Shown piece by piece: positions 40,914 to 52,567 of a stretch of 64,000 nucleotides of DNA (the first letter of the stretch is position 1; the number at the start of each line of letters is the position of its first letter). The notes under the pieces are model-generated. The model had not been told where the DNA came from, did not search any database, and saw nothing but the letters and a program-made list of their open reading frames with translations. Source of the stretch: Cyclospora cayetanensis (taxonomy: Eukaryota > Apicomplexa > Conoidasida > Eucoccidiorida > Eimeriidae); the NCBI RefSeq assembly GCF_002999335.1, contig NW_020312144.1:1-64000 (forward strand), read 5' to 3'. The position numbers and the translations under genes were made by a program.

Positions 40914-43900
40914 ATGGAGTCGAATCAGACAGACGAGGAGGCAGATCTTTACGACTTGCTGCATCTGACACGCGCTGTGAGCACAACGTCGAACATGTTG
41001 CCGGTGCTTCCGCTGCGGCTGCTGGTGTCTTGCCGTGTATGTGTATCCCTGTGGCTTTTTCGATGCATGTCTAGCTGAGCTGTTGCCACATGCGCATGCA
41101 TGTGTGCATGCATGTGTGCATGCATGCGCACTTTGACCGCCTCCAAGAGCTCGGACTGTAGGAAGCAACTGCCGTTGCCTTCGCTTTCAACGCTCTGCTC
41201 AGCAGCGGCTGCGCCTCTTGCGTACACCAGCTGCATGCAGCATGGCACTCTTCTCCCCAAGGATGTTTCGCGCGCTTCAGGCTACCGATGAGGAGATTGC
41301 TGCAAGTTACCGCCGTCTCGCGCGGCTCTTTCACCCGGATAAGGCGTCAGAGGGGCCCCCCGATGGGCCCCTTCATAGAGGGCGTTCCCACGGGGGAAAT
41401 TCTGAAAGTTACGCCTCCAGTGGGGGCCTTCCCATGGCGTTTGTGCGGCTCAATCACGCCTACTCAATCTTGAGAAACCGAACGCTTCGAGACATCTACG
41501 GTAACAGCCTCGCCTCACGCTTTCGCGGGGTAGCCGAATCGTGCCTCGCTGAGCGGTTCAAGTCTTCAGTATTCGCTGTATGAATGTGTGTGTATGTGCG
41601 TATGTGCGTGTATGTGTGTGTGTGTATGTGCGTGTATGAATGTGTGTGTATGTGCGTATGTGCGTGTATGAATGTGTGTGTGTCTTTTTGTGTGTATGTG
41701 TGTGTTTGTATGTGTCTTTTTGTGTGTATGTGTGTGTTTGTATGTGTCTTTCTGTGTGTATGTCTGTGTGTGTTTGTTTGTGTCTTTTTGTGTGTATGTG
41801 TGCGTTTGTATGTGTCCTTTTGTGTGTATTTGTGTGTGTGTGTGTGTCCTTTTGTGTGTATTTGTGTGTGTGTGTGTGTTTGTTTGGTGCAGATCTGGAG
41901 GGCTTGGAAGGTGTAGCGGTAGCTGAGCGGCTCTTAAGAGACGAACAAGCCAAAGCTCTTCAACTCGCCGTTCCGGTAGGAAGGGTTGGGGAGGGAGAGA
42001 GAAAAAAAATCCTTGGTGGTAGTGCGTTTTCGCTGTCGATACACCCGAACCTGCACAAGTCTGTATGTTCTATGGACCTTCTTGCAACAGCAGATACGGC
42101 CTGCTTAAGTTTATGCCCCTTGCTGCCTTGCACGCACCAAATGCGAAAAATCGAATTATTAGGTGCCCTCTGCTGTATTTGCCACTTCGATTGCGGCTTC
42201 GATTGTGGCTGCTCTCTTTTATTTTCCTCTTAGCCGTCCAGCGCCTCCCTCCACGAGCGCGTGTCTGCTGCTTTGCGACAACAACGAGAGCAGCACAGCC
42301 CGCTGCGGCTGACAGCCGCTGCAGAGCTGCCGTATACGCTCTTCTTCTTTGACTCCCTGTACAAGCGACGAGCTCATGCCGCTCTCAAGAGACTTGGCAT
42401 AAGCAGCAAGAGCAGCAGCAGCGAGAAGCCCACGACCAGCAACAGCGGAGATGAGGACGATTACAGTCTGCAGCAAATGCAGTTGCAGGAGTATCCGTCA
42501 TCGGCTTCTCCAGGGAGCCGAGAGGAGCGTTCCCTTATTCAGCTGGCAGATGCAGCCCGTAAGACTGCGCCTCTGCTCTGCATGCAGCAGCTGCGTCCAT
42601 GCGTCTGCTGCATGCAGACGCCCTCGAATTGCTCGTCTGCTGCCTGCTTCGGGGCTTTCGCAATCCTGAAAAAGAATGCATGAGCTGCCAGTTTTCTGTC
42701 TTGGCTCGAACAAGCACCCTCTGACACGCTTCTATTACCTGCCTGTTTGCGCTGATATCTGCAGTCTCCCATTCCATTGAAGCGACTCTCTGGGATAGAT
42801 TGAATCTTTCCCTCGTCTTAGGTTCACAGGTTCTCCGATCCGGTGCGTGCTGGGCATGCAGGAGCTGTCATTTTCGAGAGAGGGGGCAGGAGGGAGGAGA
42901 AAGGAGGGAGGAGAAAGGAGGGAGGAGAAAGGAGTTTTAGGAGGGGAGGAAAGAAATAGGCAGCTAGAACGGCTTCTAACAGGAGAGGGAACTGCAATGG
43001 TGCTTTCTTTGGCGACATTGTGTGTGTTGCAGCGCCGCTTTTTGTGCCAAAAAGTGCATCTTCTGCGGCTGCCCTTGTTGTTGCGCTTCAGGCATGGGTG
43101 TCTTTCTCTGCTTCCTTTCAGGAGCAGCACAGCTAGCAGATGATTTGGTAGCTGAAGCCGCATTGGCGCTAAGACCTTTGGTAAGCTTGCATGCGCTCGG
43201 TATCTTCGCTGGCTCTTTCCTCGCAGGCTGCTCCTTCCAGCTCGAGGTTCCTAGCTTTGCAGTTTTTTGCCCCCAGCTTGCATTGATCAGCAGCTTGTTC
43301 CTTCTGCTCCGACATCATTCTGCGTTAATGGGTGTCTGTGCTGCCCGCCTTCCCTGACGCAAGCAGCTGCGTGCCGGCATGTGCAGTCCATGACGTGCTG
43401 CAATTGCAGCCCTTCTTCTGCCGCATATCTGCCTCTCTGCACCTTACTGTACATAAATATGTATAAGAGACTTTTCCCTCCGTGTGTTTTAACAACCCCC
43501 CTTCTGCGGCCAGGGCTTTTATGTTCTCTCTCTGCGTGTGTTTAAATATATATATATATAGATACATATGTGCATACATACATATGCATATATATACATA
43601 TGTATATATATATACACATCCAGATATATATATATACATATATTCCTATATACATATATGAACATCTACAGATGCATCTACACATATATTATATGATTGC
43701 AGAGGGAGAGATAGGTAGAGGCGTTGTGGATTTAATCTTTGATAAAAATTTGCGGCGGTAGGGTGTGTTTTTCGGTAGGGCTCCCTCGTCTTTCTGCTCT
43801 ACCCGTGTGCAAAGCCGGCTATTGTAGTGAAGAGTTTTTCTCTACCTGCATGCGCAACATCCGCTGTTTCACGGAACTGTTTTGCAGAGCTCCTCAACGC

Positions 43901-46900
43901 TTTCCGTCTGCCGATTTGGCATCACACGCCTCGCACCCTCAGCATCTTCACGAATATCTGTGCATTGCATTCTCGAAGAAGTTTACCTCTCGCGCGTTCT
44001 TCCCTTCCTGCTATACTCGTCCCGCCGGATGTATCGAGGCATCCGCTGGCTCCTAACGAGGGTGCTGCAAGACATCAGCAACGGCAGCAGTCAGAACGAG
44101 ATGACTCCTCAGCAACTACACGACAGCTTACAGGCTGAACTGCAACAGGCGCTCGGCACTGAGCTGTGGACCGTTCCTATCGGGCAGGATGCTCCCAGAC
44201 TCAGTCATCAAATCCGATGGGAGCAGGTAGGAGGCTGCTTTCTTCTTGCAGCTGCTGGATAAAACTAACTACTGGAAAGTAGATAGCTACCTGCCTAAGT
44301 AGATAGGTAGGCAGCTACCTACCTACTTACCTATCTACTTCCCTAGCTAGCCAGCTACCTAGCTACGTACCTACCTAGCTACCTACCTACTTACTTAACT
44401 ACCAACTTACTCACCTACCTACTTACTTACCTGCTTGCCTACTTACCTAGCCATCTACTTACCTACCTACTTACTTTTCTGCTTGCCTACTTACCTAGCC
44501 ATCTACTTACCTAGCCATCTACTTACCTAGCTATCTACTTACCTACCTACCTACTTACCCACTTACCTACTTATCTACCTACTTACTTACCCACTTACCT
44601 ACTTACCCACTTACCTACATACTTACCTACCTAGCTAGCTAGCTACCTACTTACCTACATACTTACCTACCTATCTAGCTAGCTAGCTAGCTGGCTACTC
44701 GTGTGAAACTTGAAAAGCACGTGTACACGCGCGTGCGCCTGCCCCATTCTCTCTGGACGGTGGTGCAGTCTGCCGTATTTCTGTGTCTCGTGGATGCATG
44801 CCTTTCCGCTCCGCCGATCTCGATATTTTCGGGTATATAATTGAGTCTAATCTTACAGCCTACGCATTGCATGTCTGTTTGCCGCTTCTCGCATTTTCAG
44901 AAACTCTCTCCTTTGACTGTAGGAATTCTTTCGGCCTCTTTAGGGCCAGCTTCTGCCCTTTCTCTGTCGATAGCGCACAGGCTGCCGCATCCCCTCCCCC
45001 GCGATCTCCCGCTAGTTGCTGCTCGCAATAGCAACAACAGCAGCAACAGCAGGAGCAGCAGCGGGGATGCATGCGGCAGCAGCGGCGCGACTACGACTCC
45101 TGGAAATCGGGCAAGACGCACCAGCAGTTCGACGGCAGAAGCGTTCAGAGGCTGTTGCCTGGGATCAATATCGGACGAGATGCCTTCCCTCTTCAGCCCT
45201 TCCTTCGACTCGCTTGCAGGAGGCTTTCGAAACGCTCGCTGGAGACAAGGCACTGCGCTTCCCCCCCGCCGAGTGAAGGAGCACGAGGCTCAGCTGTCTC
45301 TCGCAGTGGCATCCAACGATGCAGTCGTGGCATGCCGATGGGCGACCGTCTTTCTCATGCCACGCGCAGCCGTCATCTTCAAGCCGCAGGTGTCTCTACA
45401 CGCTGGCTTTTCTACCAAGGTGTGCTTTTTTTCTGCGGCGAAAGGCCTCGCGGCAGCTAGCTAGCTAGCTAGCTAGCTAGCTAGCCATGCGCGGCCGAGC
45501 AGCCTGCCCTCAAAAGTCTGCCCTTCTGCTGCTGTTGGCTTTTTCTAACTGCAGAAGCGGCAAAAGAAAGCGCTTTAATGCCTCTCTGCTCAGTCGCATG
45601 CATGCATGCATGCCCACCCACCTGCATGCCTCCTGCGAATGCTGCTGCCGCTGCAGTGCTGCCTTCTTCTGTTAGTATGTGTTGCTGCAGGTGCAGTGGA
45701 CCTTTGCGCTTGGCGAGGGTGCTGAGCAGACACGTCTGGTGTACGCTCTTGAGTGGAGCTCTCGCTCCTTGCGATTAACTCTCAAAGGGAAAACGAGAGG
45801 TTTGGCTCTTTCGCTGCCGCTGCAGCTATTCGGAGCTGCCGCAGCGGCAGGCACCTCCCCAGCTGATATTGCTGCTGCTGCAGCACTGCAGCAGCAGCAA
45901 TACCATAGTGCGCTCGGATGGCGTTCGATCGAGGCGCTTCTGCTCCGAGATCCTGCAATATTCAGTGGCTTCCTTTTTGGAATACTTGCCCTCCCTCCCT
46001 CCGCCATTCTCTGCATCCACAACCCCAGACAAGGTATGCATTTTAAAATGCATGCAAATTCGTGCTGCTCTAATTGTTGTTGTCATGGATTCTGCTTCTT
46101 TAATTGTTGTTGTTATGGATTCTGCTTCTTTAATTGTTGTTGTGATGGATTCTGCTTCTTTTATTGTTGTTGATATTGTGGGTGCTTTTGCTTCCTTAAT
46201 TGTTGTTGTTATTGCTGGTGCTTTTGCTTCCTTAATTGTTGTTGTTATGGATTCTGCTTCTTTGTTGTTGTTATGGATTCTGCTTCTGTTGCTGTTATTG
46301 CTGGTGCTTCTGCTTCTTTTATTCTTGTTATTCCTTCTGCTTCCTTAATTGTTGTTGTCATTGCTGGTGCTTTTGCTTCCTTAATTGTTGTTGTTATGGA
46401 TTTTGCTTCTTTAATTGCTGTTGCTATGGATTCTGCTTCTTTTATTGTTGTTGTTATTGCGGGTGCTTTTGCTTCCTTAATTGTTGTTGTCATTGCTGGT
46501 GCTTTTGCTTTTGTAATTGTTGTTCTTATGGATTCTGCTTCTTTAATTGTTGTTGTTATGGATTCTGCTTCTTTTATTGTTATTGTTTCTGCTTCTACCT
46601 CGCTGAACCCCGCTGCTGCTGCTGTTGGTGCTCCTTTAAGTGTTGCTGCTGAATCGAGGAGCCACCTGCATGGCTTGCACCCTTGCTTAGTTGTCGTTGA
46701 TTTCAGCGACAGCAGCGAGGTGTATGTGTCTGTCTGTGTGTGTCTGTGTGGGGGCGGGAAAATTTTCCTGATTTGACACGGCTTGACCTCGCCACAAGAC
46801 ACGCTGCCATCAGCATAGCGTTTGAAAGAGGCTAAGTCTTCTCGCTGTCGCATGCTGCTCTTGCGCTTCTGCTGCAGTGTTTGCTGCATCCATGCAAGCC

Positions 46901-47061
46901 GTGTCGTCGATCTACTGGCTTTTTCGGTGCCTCATATCCCGAACTGCAGAAGCGGCAGTAGCAGCCGCTAAAGCGCGGTCGCCTTCTGACTGTTTGCGCC
47001 CCTTTCTGCGTCTGTACACCGGGCTGCCTGCTGCTGCAACTGCTGCTGCCACAGCAGCAGC

Positions 47062-47094
<33 letters not shown>

Positions 47095-47766
47095 AGAGGC
47101 CGTAGCAGCGGCACGGCGCGCAGCAACCCTCGCTCGAGCAGTGGGGGAGCAGCGACTTCTGCTGCGAGACGCACAAGCGGCCTATGCTGCAGAAAGAGAA
47201 AAGAAGGGGCTTTTGATTATTGCTGCGTACTACGGCACTCTAGAGGCAATCCAAAAGGCGCAAGCCACGGCGAGCAGCACCGACAGCAGCGGCTTTAGCC
47301 CGAGCAACGCTCTCAATGGCGAGTGCAGCAGCAGCAGCGGCGGGGGGGGGGGCCCCCCTGGCAGCAGCTGGCTGGGGGCCCCCCATACACCCGAATGGGG
47401 AGCCGCGCTGTCTGTTAGCATCCCCTTGATGGCTCGTGTTAAGGACAGCCGAATCGACTTGTCACAAGCGACCAAGAGAGGCCTTTTAGGATTCTGCAAC
47501 CCATCGATTCCAGGGGAGTTTGCGCCGCTCTATCTGCTCATCAAGTAAGTGAGCTGCGCTGCTTGTTTCGCCTGGTGCTGTAGCTTCTGCGTGCTTTTGC
47601 CCTCTTCATGGTGCTGCTGCTGCTGGCTAGGCGCGGGCTGCGCTCTCGGCTATAGATATCAAGGAAGGGGTGTGCTGCTCTGCGCGTATTTTTTCTCAGG
47701 TATCAAGTTGGCGAGACTGCGTTTGAGCGGCTCTTCATGGATACTGATTTTATACTGCTCCCATAA
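40914..47766 (+). CDS. DNAJC11: DNAJC11-like J-domain protein
   Basis: Exons: 40914-40976, 41281-41500, 41893-41975, 42234-42558, 42765-42829, 43133-43180, 43888-44226, about 44930-45419, 45691-46033, 46878-47544, 47700-47766. Phases agree except around the start of the eighth. The J domain runs [24 protein letters not shown], the HPD motif (FHPDK), [23 protein letters not shown]. The C-terminus matches the DUF3395 region of DNAJC11: [60 protein letters not shown]. Family knowledge: DNAJC11 sits at the mitochondrial outer membrane, contacts the MICOS/SAM complexes and supports cristae. The central part is strand-rich. Gln/Ala/Ser repeats and a G/C-rich insertion inside the J domain enlarge it beyond human DNAJC11. 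An in-frame upstream extension to 40737 cannot be excluded. Confidence 0.88.
41583..41890. repeat. TG / TGTCTTTT satellite in an intron
   Basis: About 300 bp of GTGTATGTGCG units passing into GTGTCTTTTTGTGTGTATG units. It fills most of the 41501-41892 intron of the DNAJC11-like gene. All plus-strand frames are open but non-coding. Confidence 0.95.
43543..43700. repeat. AT/ACATAT microsatellite in an intron
   Basis: TATATATA, ACATATG and TATACACATC units within the 43181-43887 intron of the DNAJC11-like gene. Confidence 0.85.
44275..44700. repeat. CTAC/CTTA tetranucleotide satellite
   Basis: More than 400 bp of ACCTACCTACTTACCTAGCT-type sequence, period 4, in the intron after 44226 of the DNAJC11-like gene. 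Local inverted segments (CTAGCTAGCTAG) can fold back. A second pure AGCT run of ~35 bp lies at 45453-45484 in the next intron. Confidence 0.95.
46065..46625. repeat. Minisatellite AATTGTTGTTGTTATGGATTCTGCTTCTTT
   Basis: About 17 copies of a ~30-33 bp unit, with variants in which ATGGATTCTGCTTC is replaced by ATTGCTGGTGCTTTTGC. It lies in the 46034-46877 intron of the DNAJC11-like gene and keeps several frames open on both strands. Confidence 0.95.
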
Positions 47767-48250
47767 AGCGGAGTCGGCCCTCCCCCCTACCACCCACCCC
47801 TCCTAGTGTACTTCTCCTCCTGCTCTACCAAGTAGCTCTGCTGCATGCGCAGCTTTGCTGCAACACGATCCACTGCCGCAATAGGCGCGCGTGACGACAA
47901 AAGGAGGGGCAACAGGAAAGGCAGCTCAAAACGAGCAGAAGATACACGCCGCCTCGCGATGCGCATTCCCCCCCAAAACCTCCGGAGAAGGCAGGGGAGG
48001 GGCGAGCGCCTTCAAAGGGGCCTTCAAAGGGCACCCAGCGATGCAGAAATAGAAAGGCAGAGAAATAGAGAGAGAGAGAGAGGAATGCGAGTTTGTCCTT
48101 TGTGCAAGTCTCTCAGAGGCGCTATACGGCCAGGTGCGAAGGTAGGCGCCGCAGACCTCGCCAGCGATGCCTCTAGCCCCCTCCCTCTAGTCTTAGGCAG
48201 TGTGTGTAAAAGTGCCCTAACAAGCGGCGCAGCCCACCTCATCAGTGTAG

Positions 48251-48600
48251 CTAGTCTGAGGCAGCCTTAGAGTTCAGCACGTACACCTGCTCGGAATGCT
48301 CATGCTTCAGCACGGGACGGAAAACAGCCTCAGGCTCGTCGCAGCCCTCCCGTCCTTGGAGGCTTTGCACTTCGCCTCTGCTCCTAAACGTCGTCACTAA
48401 AGAGGGTTCTCTACTTGTAAACGCCCAAAGGGGCCCCCAAATCGGCAACTCGGTATTGGCGAGCAGCGCGAGGCGGGGGAACAAGCGGCATACACCCCGT
48501 TACCCAAGTCACCTCGTCCTTAATCGCTTGAAAGTCTTTGTTAGCGAGCAATTAAGTCGCATATACATATAAATATATATATATATTTCCAAGGAGGGTT
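48251..48600 (-). CDS. Possible 3' end of a small gene
   Basis: A final exon candidate (about 48416-48251) on the minus strand reads GCDEPEAVFRPVLKHEHSEQ and ends KAASD at a TAG stop. A candidate exon at about 48560-48517 joins it in phase (CGAG|GTGAC donor, GTAG|A acceptor). Further upstream (48780-48600) another frame looks protein-like (KTPPFDHEEAWKIPPIDAP), but I could not join it. No family recognised. It would be divergent from the AAA-like gene. Weakly supported. Confidence 0.25.
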
Positions 48601-48928
48601 GAGGAGTCTTTACGTTGCCCAGGCTGAGGGGCCCCTAAGGTGGAGAGGCGCAGAGTCGAAGGGGCGGGAGGGGGCCCCTCGAGCTGGCGCGTGTGCTGTG
48701 GAGCATCGATAGGGGGGATCTTCCAAGCTTCCTCATGATCAAAAGGCGGTGTTTTTGCGGAATCTGGTCTTTGAAACTCTAAAATATGAGTTTTAGGGAG
48801 GACGGGGGAAGCTGGCTCGCAGCACGGCAGCACCCACCGACACTGCCAGAAGGATAAGGCGTACAGACAGAGAGAGAAAGAAAGAAAGCCCTTAGGGGCA
48901 TTTCGGCTTTGGTGCGTGCAGTGTCGAA

Positions 48929-50863
48929 ATGGAGATGCGCGCGACTATGAGTGATGCTGCGCCAGCATCTCTGCCTCTTTTGCTGCAGCGGATTCGTGCA
49001 GAAGGCAGCAACGGGGGCGACAAGAACGACTTCTGCATCGGAGCCAGCAGGAAGCGGCGCTGCAGGTGCCTCGGCAGGAGGGGGGGGTGCAGCGGCTGCT
49101 GCTTCTTTCTTGGTGTGCGATGCTGTCGAATCTGGCCTAGCTTTTTCACGCAGCTCATTCAGCAGTTGCTCGAGCAGCAAGGGCAGCCCTCTCTGACAGC
49201 TGCCTCTAAGGCCGTCTCCGTAGGGTGTTCAGGAGGAAAAGACGCCTTGCAGCACAGGGGGAGTAGTGCAGACGGAGGCAGAAGCCGCTTCTGGATGCTG
49301 GGGAGCGATGGCAGCATACAGCGGATACTGCAACAGCAGCCCTCTACAGTCTATGTGCAGGCAATTTCCTGTGCAGATCTTTGTAGCGAAGGGGTCGATT
49401 CGGGCATGTTGCTGCAGCAGCGATTCGCGGCTTTTCAGGCTGCAGGAGAAGCCTCGGCTGCAGCAGCAGCTGGGGAGCAGGAGGAGACTTCAGAGGGACC
49501 CCTCGTCAAAGTCTTGCTGCTCATTCATCCGGATATTTGGTATTTGAACTCTGCTGCCAATGACGCTCAACACGCGCTGCTACAGCGGCAGCGCAAGCAG
49601 CGAGGCGGCAGCGAAAGCAGCGAAAACAGCGACAGCAGCGAAACTGAAGACAGCAGGAGCAACACAGAACAGCACCCCCTGCTGGAAGCCGTTTTGCTGG
49701 GCTGTCGAAGCATGCGCTCACGCGCTGCAGCTGCTTCAGCTGCAGCTGCTTCAGCTGCAGCTGCTGTTGATGCTGCCAGTGCCGCTTGCACGGTTCCACA
49801 ACGTGCAGCAAAAGCAAAAGCAGCACCAACAGTCTTTGTGGTTGCTGTTTGGAGGTGGGCTCCAATAAAATCATTGGAAGATCTTTTTATAGAACTGCCA
49901 TCCCCTCCATTGCAGCTCTTGCAGACGCTGCTCGAAGAGGGGGAGCAGCAGCAGCGACAGCCGCAGTGGCCGTCTCCAGAAGAAGGAGCTGCTACTGCCG
50001 TCGGGGAGGAAGGGGCGGAAGAGGCTTTGAAGAATTTTCGCAGCGCTATACACCGACTGAGATGCCTTGCCTTGGCACGGCATCTTGGGGGCAAGTCTGT
50101 CAGCAGCAGAATCCGCAGCGTGTCATTGTCATCGCTCAGCAGAGAACTTGAGGGGGCTTCTCCCCTTCCGCGGCTCCGTCTAAAGTGTGTGTGTGATCTC
50201 TGCAGGAGCTGCGACGGGGTTGAGGGTGGAAACACCGACCCCAGCAGCACCGCGCAGCTCCAACCGAGGGCTGTCTGCTGTATGCGCTGGTGTAAACTGT
50301 CTTTTCCCCTGTGCCTCCTCGTGGTGGGTGGGGAGGCGCTGGATAAGTTTCTTTTGATGACAGTTCTAGGTCAGCTTGTCAGGGGGAAAGTCAGCGCAGA
50401 CGCCCCCTCTTCCTTCTGCTTCATGAAAGATGCGCCAGAAGGGCAGCCTCCCTGCTTTTACGCTTCCGCGGGGGAGGTGATGGATGCGACCGTCGGACGC
50501 TCTCAGCAGCAACTGCTGCTGCTTTTTTCCCGTGCCTCTGCCGCAGGGGCAGCCTTGTGTCTTTCTCAGATTGAGGAATTCGTGGGAACGGCAGCGACAG
50601 CAGCAACGGCTGCAGCCGGGGAGGAGGGCAGAGCAGAGCTGCAGCGCGACTTGGCGCAGATGCTGGAGGTTGCAGTTCAGGTGTATGTACACCACCTCGG
50701 GGTCCCCCTGATTTGCACCACGAGCTGCCAGCCGCATGAACTGCCGTACAATGTTGCACGGTCTTTTTCTCAGATTATACACATAAAATCCAACAAAAGC
50801 CGAGGTGTATGGACACCCGAGGCTCTAGAGGTCGAGGCAGAGCCGCCCTCGGAAGCGGGATAG
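48929..50863 (+). CDS. Tandem degenerate AAA+-like protein
   Basis: A single 644-codon frame, unusual here because all other large genes are split. Two regions follow the order of AAA+ modules but lack catalytic motifs. First: a Walker-A-like VGCSGGKDAL near residue 95, a Walker-B position reading KVLLLIHPDIW and a sensor-1-like strand TVFVVAVWRW. Second: LCLLVVGGEALDKFLLMTVL where G-x-x-G-x-G-K-T should be, then VGRSQQQLLLLFSRASAAG, matching VGESE..LF..A of AAA proteins, a Walker-B slot reading AALCLSQIEEF, and GVPLICTTSCQPHELPYNV for sensor 1 with no arginine fingers. This spacing is that of type II AAA ATPases (Cdc48, Pex1/Pex6). The inference is a pseudo-ATPase subunit of such a machine; which one I cannot say. 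Ala, Gln and Ser/Glu repeats interrupt it. Extra 5' exons are possible. Confidence 0.6.
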   Translation: MEMRATMSDAAPASLPLLLQRIRAEGSNGGDKNDFCIGASRKRRCRCLGRRGGCSGCCFFLGVRCCRIWPSFFTQLIQQLLEQQGQPSLTAASKAVSVGCSGGKDALQHRGSSADGGRSRFWMLGSDGSIQRILQQQPSTVYVQAISCADLCSEGVDSGMLLQQRFAAFQAAGEASAAAAAGEQEETSEGPLVKVLLLIHPDIWYLNSAANDAQHALLQRQRKQRGGSESSENSDSSETEDSRSNTEQHPLLEAVLLGCRSMRSRAAAASAAAASAAAAVDAASAACTVPQRAAKAKAAPTVFVVAVWRWAPIKSLEDLFIELPSPPLQLLQTLLEEGEQQQRQPQWPSPEEGAATAVGEEGAEEALKNFRSAIHRLRCLALARHLGGKSVSSRIRSVSLSSLSRELEGASPLPRLRLKCVCDLCRSCDGVEGGNTDPSSTAQLQPRAVCCMRWCKLSFPLCLLVVGGEALDKFLLMTVLGQLVRGKVSADAPSSFCFMKDAPEGQPPCFYASAGEVMDATVGRSQQQLLLLFSRASAAGAALCLSQIEEFVGTAATAATAAAGEEGRAELQRDLAQMLEVAVQVYVHHLGVPLICTTSCQPHELPYNVARSFSQIIHIKSNKSRGVWTPEALEVEAEPPSEAG

Positions 50864-52157
50864 TCCACGCGCAAAAATCCCTTGTTTCCTACAGACCCCC
50901 CTAACTCTTTAATTAAGAGTTGGCATTCTTTTAAAGCGAGGCTTTCCGCAGCAAGCAAAGGAAGAAGGGGGTTAAGAGGGAGGCAAAAAATCCCTAAGGA
51001 TCCTGCTTTCCGAGCTCCACTCTTCCTAGTGCAGCGTGCCGCTGGCTGCACACAACCTTAGGGCCTGTCGTTTTTTCTCAGGCGTGCAGTCGCGCGCGCA
51101 GCATCGCTAGATAAATGACTAAGGGGATTCAAGTTGACGGGGGGAGCACACACGAAAAGAGCGACTGGCAAGTGGCCGTCGGCCCTCTTGGAGGAAGTGG
51201 TGGGTGGGGTGTATGGGGAGCCGCGAGCAAATATGTCGGGAAGCAAGGGGTTCCGAGGCGGCAGTACACGTGTGGAGGAACGCAGCCGTTCTGAATCATT
51301 GCGTTTCTTAGAACCTGTGCGGAAATCCGCCTATGCGTTGCTGGCGCTTGCCCTCGTTTTCTCCCCTCGCTTCCATTAGTTGTGTTGCTGCGAAGCCACC
51401 ACTCCTTACCCTCAACGGCGCAAACGCCCCTTAACGGCCCCTCACCTGTCGCAAAGCGCCGACTTGAAGTCACAGCAAACAACCGAACGCCTGCTGGCAT
51501 CCTTTCTGCAACAGGCGGATCACCAGCAGCGCAACAAGCCCAATTAACTTAGCACACTCCTCCTAGAAATTAAATTGGAGAAACGGGGGGAGAAACACAT
51601 GCAGTGCACGGTGGCAGAAATTCAGTGACCCCGCCTGAGGCCGGGGGTGTTTGGGGGCCCCCAGGGGGAGCGGCGGGGGGCCCCCCGTGACGGGTTGCAG
51701 TCAAGCAGCCAACCCGTTGCATGCATGCGGGAGGAGCCAGCCTGAAGATGAAATTAGAAAGCTCTGCATCACACCGTGAAATAGCATTCTTCTCAACGGT
51801 AACAGCGGCACCAAGCGATCCGTAAGCCCTCGGATTAAGCCACGCGTTCCCTCCGAAGACGCATGCATGCAGTGCCGTCGTCAAATCACCGCTGCGTGTT
51901 TTTCCCAGCGCGATTGCCCATCCACCTGTCGAGTGCCTTCGAAAGTGCTGCTGTCTGACATGCAGAGGGCGTGAGGAGGAGGAGTAGTAGCAGCAGCAGC
52001 AGAAACAGGCGGCTTCCTCTGGCGTACGTGTCTTCCTTCAGCGCGAACTTTTTTGTACAGGGAAGCTGCACTACACCCCCAGAGCGTGCAGCAACAGCAA
52101 CAACAGCTGCTGCAGCAACAGCAACAGCAACAACAGCAACAACAACAACAGCTGCTG

Positions 52158-52189
<32 letters not shown>

Positions 52190-52526
52190 GCATCCCTACC
52201 CTCAGCGGCAGTCGGCGAAACCTCTAAGCACACACGCAGTTATTAGATACTGCGCATTGATCTTATCTGGAGGCTGCTGCAGTAGCGGCCTTCCCTCTAG
52301 GGGGGCTGGAGGGGGGAGGGAGGAAGGTTGCAAGCCAGCACAGGGGGTTCCTCTTTTCTCGCTCATCATCACCATACACCGTCTTCGAGTGTCAAGAGGC
52401 GGACTGCTGCGCGCATATTTCCCTTCCCTCCCCCCTCCTTAAGAACTCACCCTCCCTAACAGTAGTTTTACGGTGGACAGATTTTCGCATGCATGGCGGT
52501 ACTGGGAAAACTGGAGCCGCGCGAAA
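50864..52526. other. Intergenic or 5' region of the GLE1 gene
   Basis: About 1.7 kb. It holds a 48-codon frame starting at an ATG at 51233 (MSGSKGFRGGSTRVEERS, hydrophobic near its end) that might be a small gene or an upstream exon, a G/C palindrome cluster at 51640-51690 and an ACAGCA repeat at 52085-52195. Nothing else is supported. Confidence 0.4.
52083..52195. repeat. CAGCAA/CAACAG repeat
   Basis: Tandem CAGCAACAGCAACAA units, translatable as poly-Gln, poly-Thr/Ala or poly-Val depending on frame. I cannot place it in an exon. Confidence 0.85.
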
Positions 52527-52536
52527 ATGCAAAAAT

Positions 52537-52567
<31 letters not shown>

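Noticed and set aside
46245..46889. 214-codon minus frame with repeated TTTIKEA
   Set aside because: Produced by the intronic minisatellite of the DNAJC11-like gene.
49567..50250. 227-codon minus frame
   Set aside because: Antisense to the AAA-like frame, Cys/Leu/Ser-rich from CAG repeats; the plus frame has ordered AAA-like segments.
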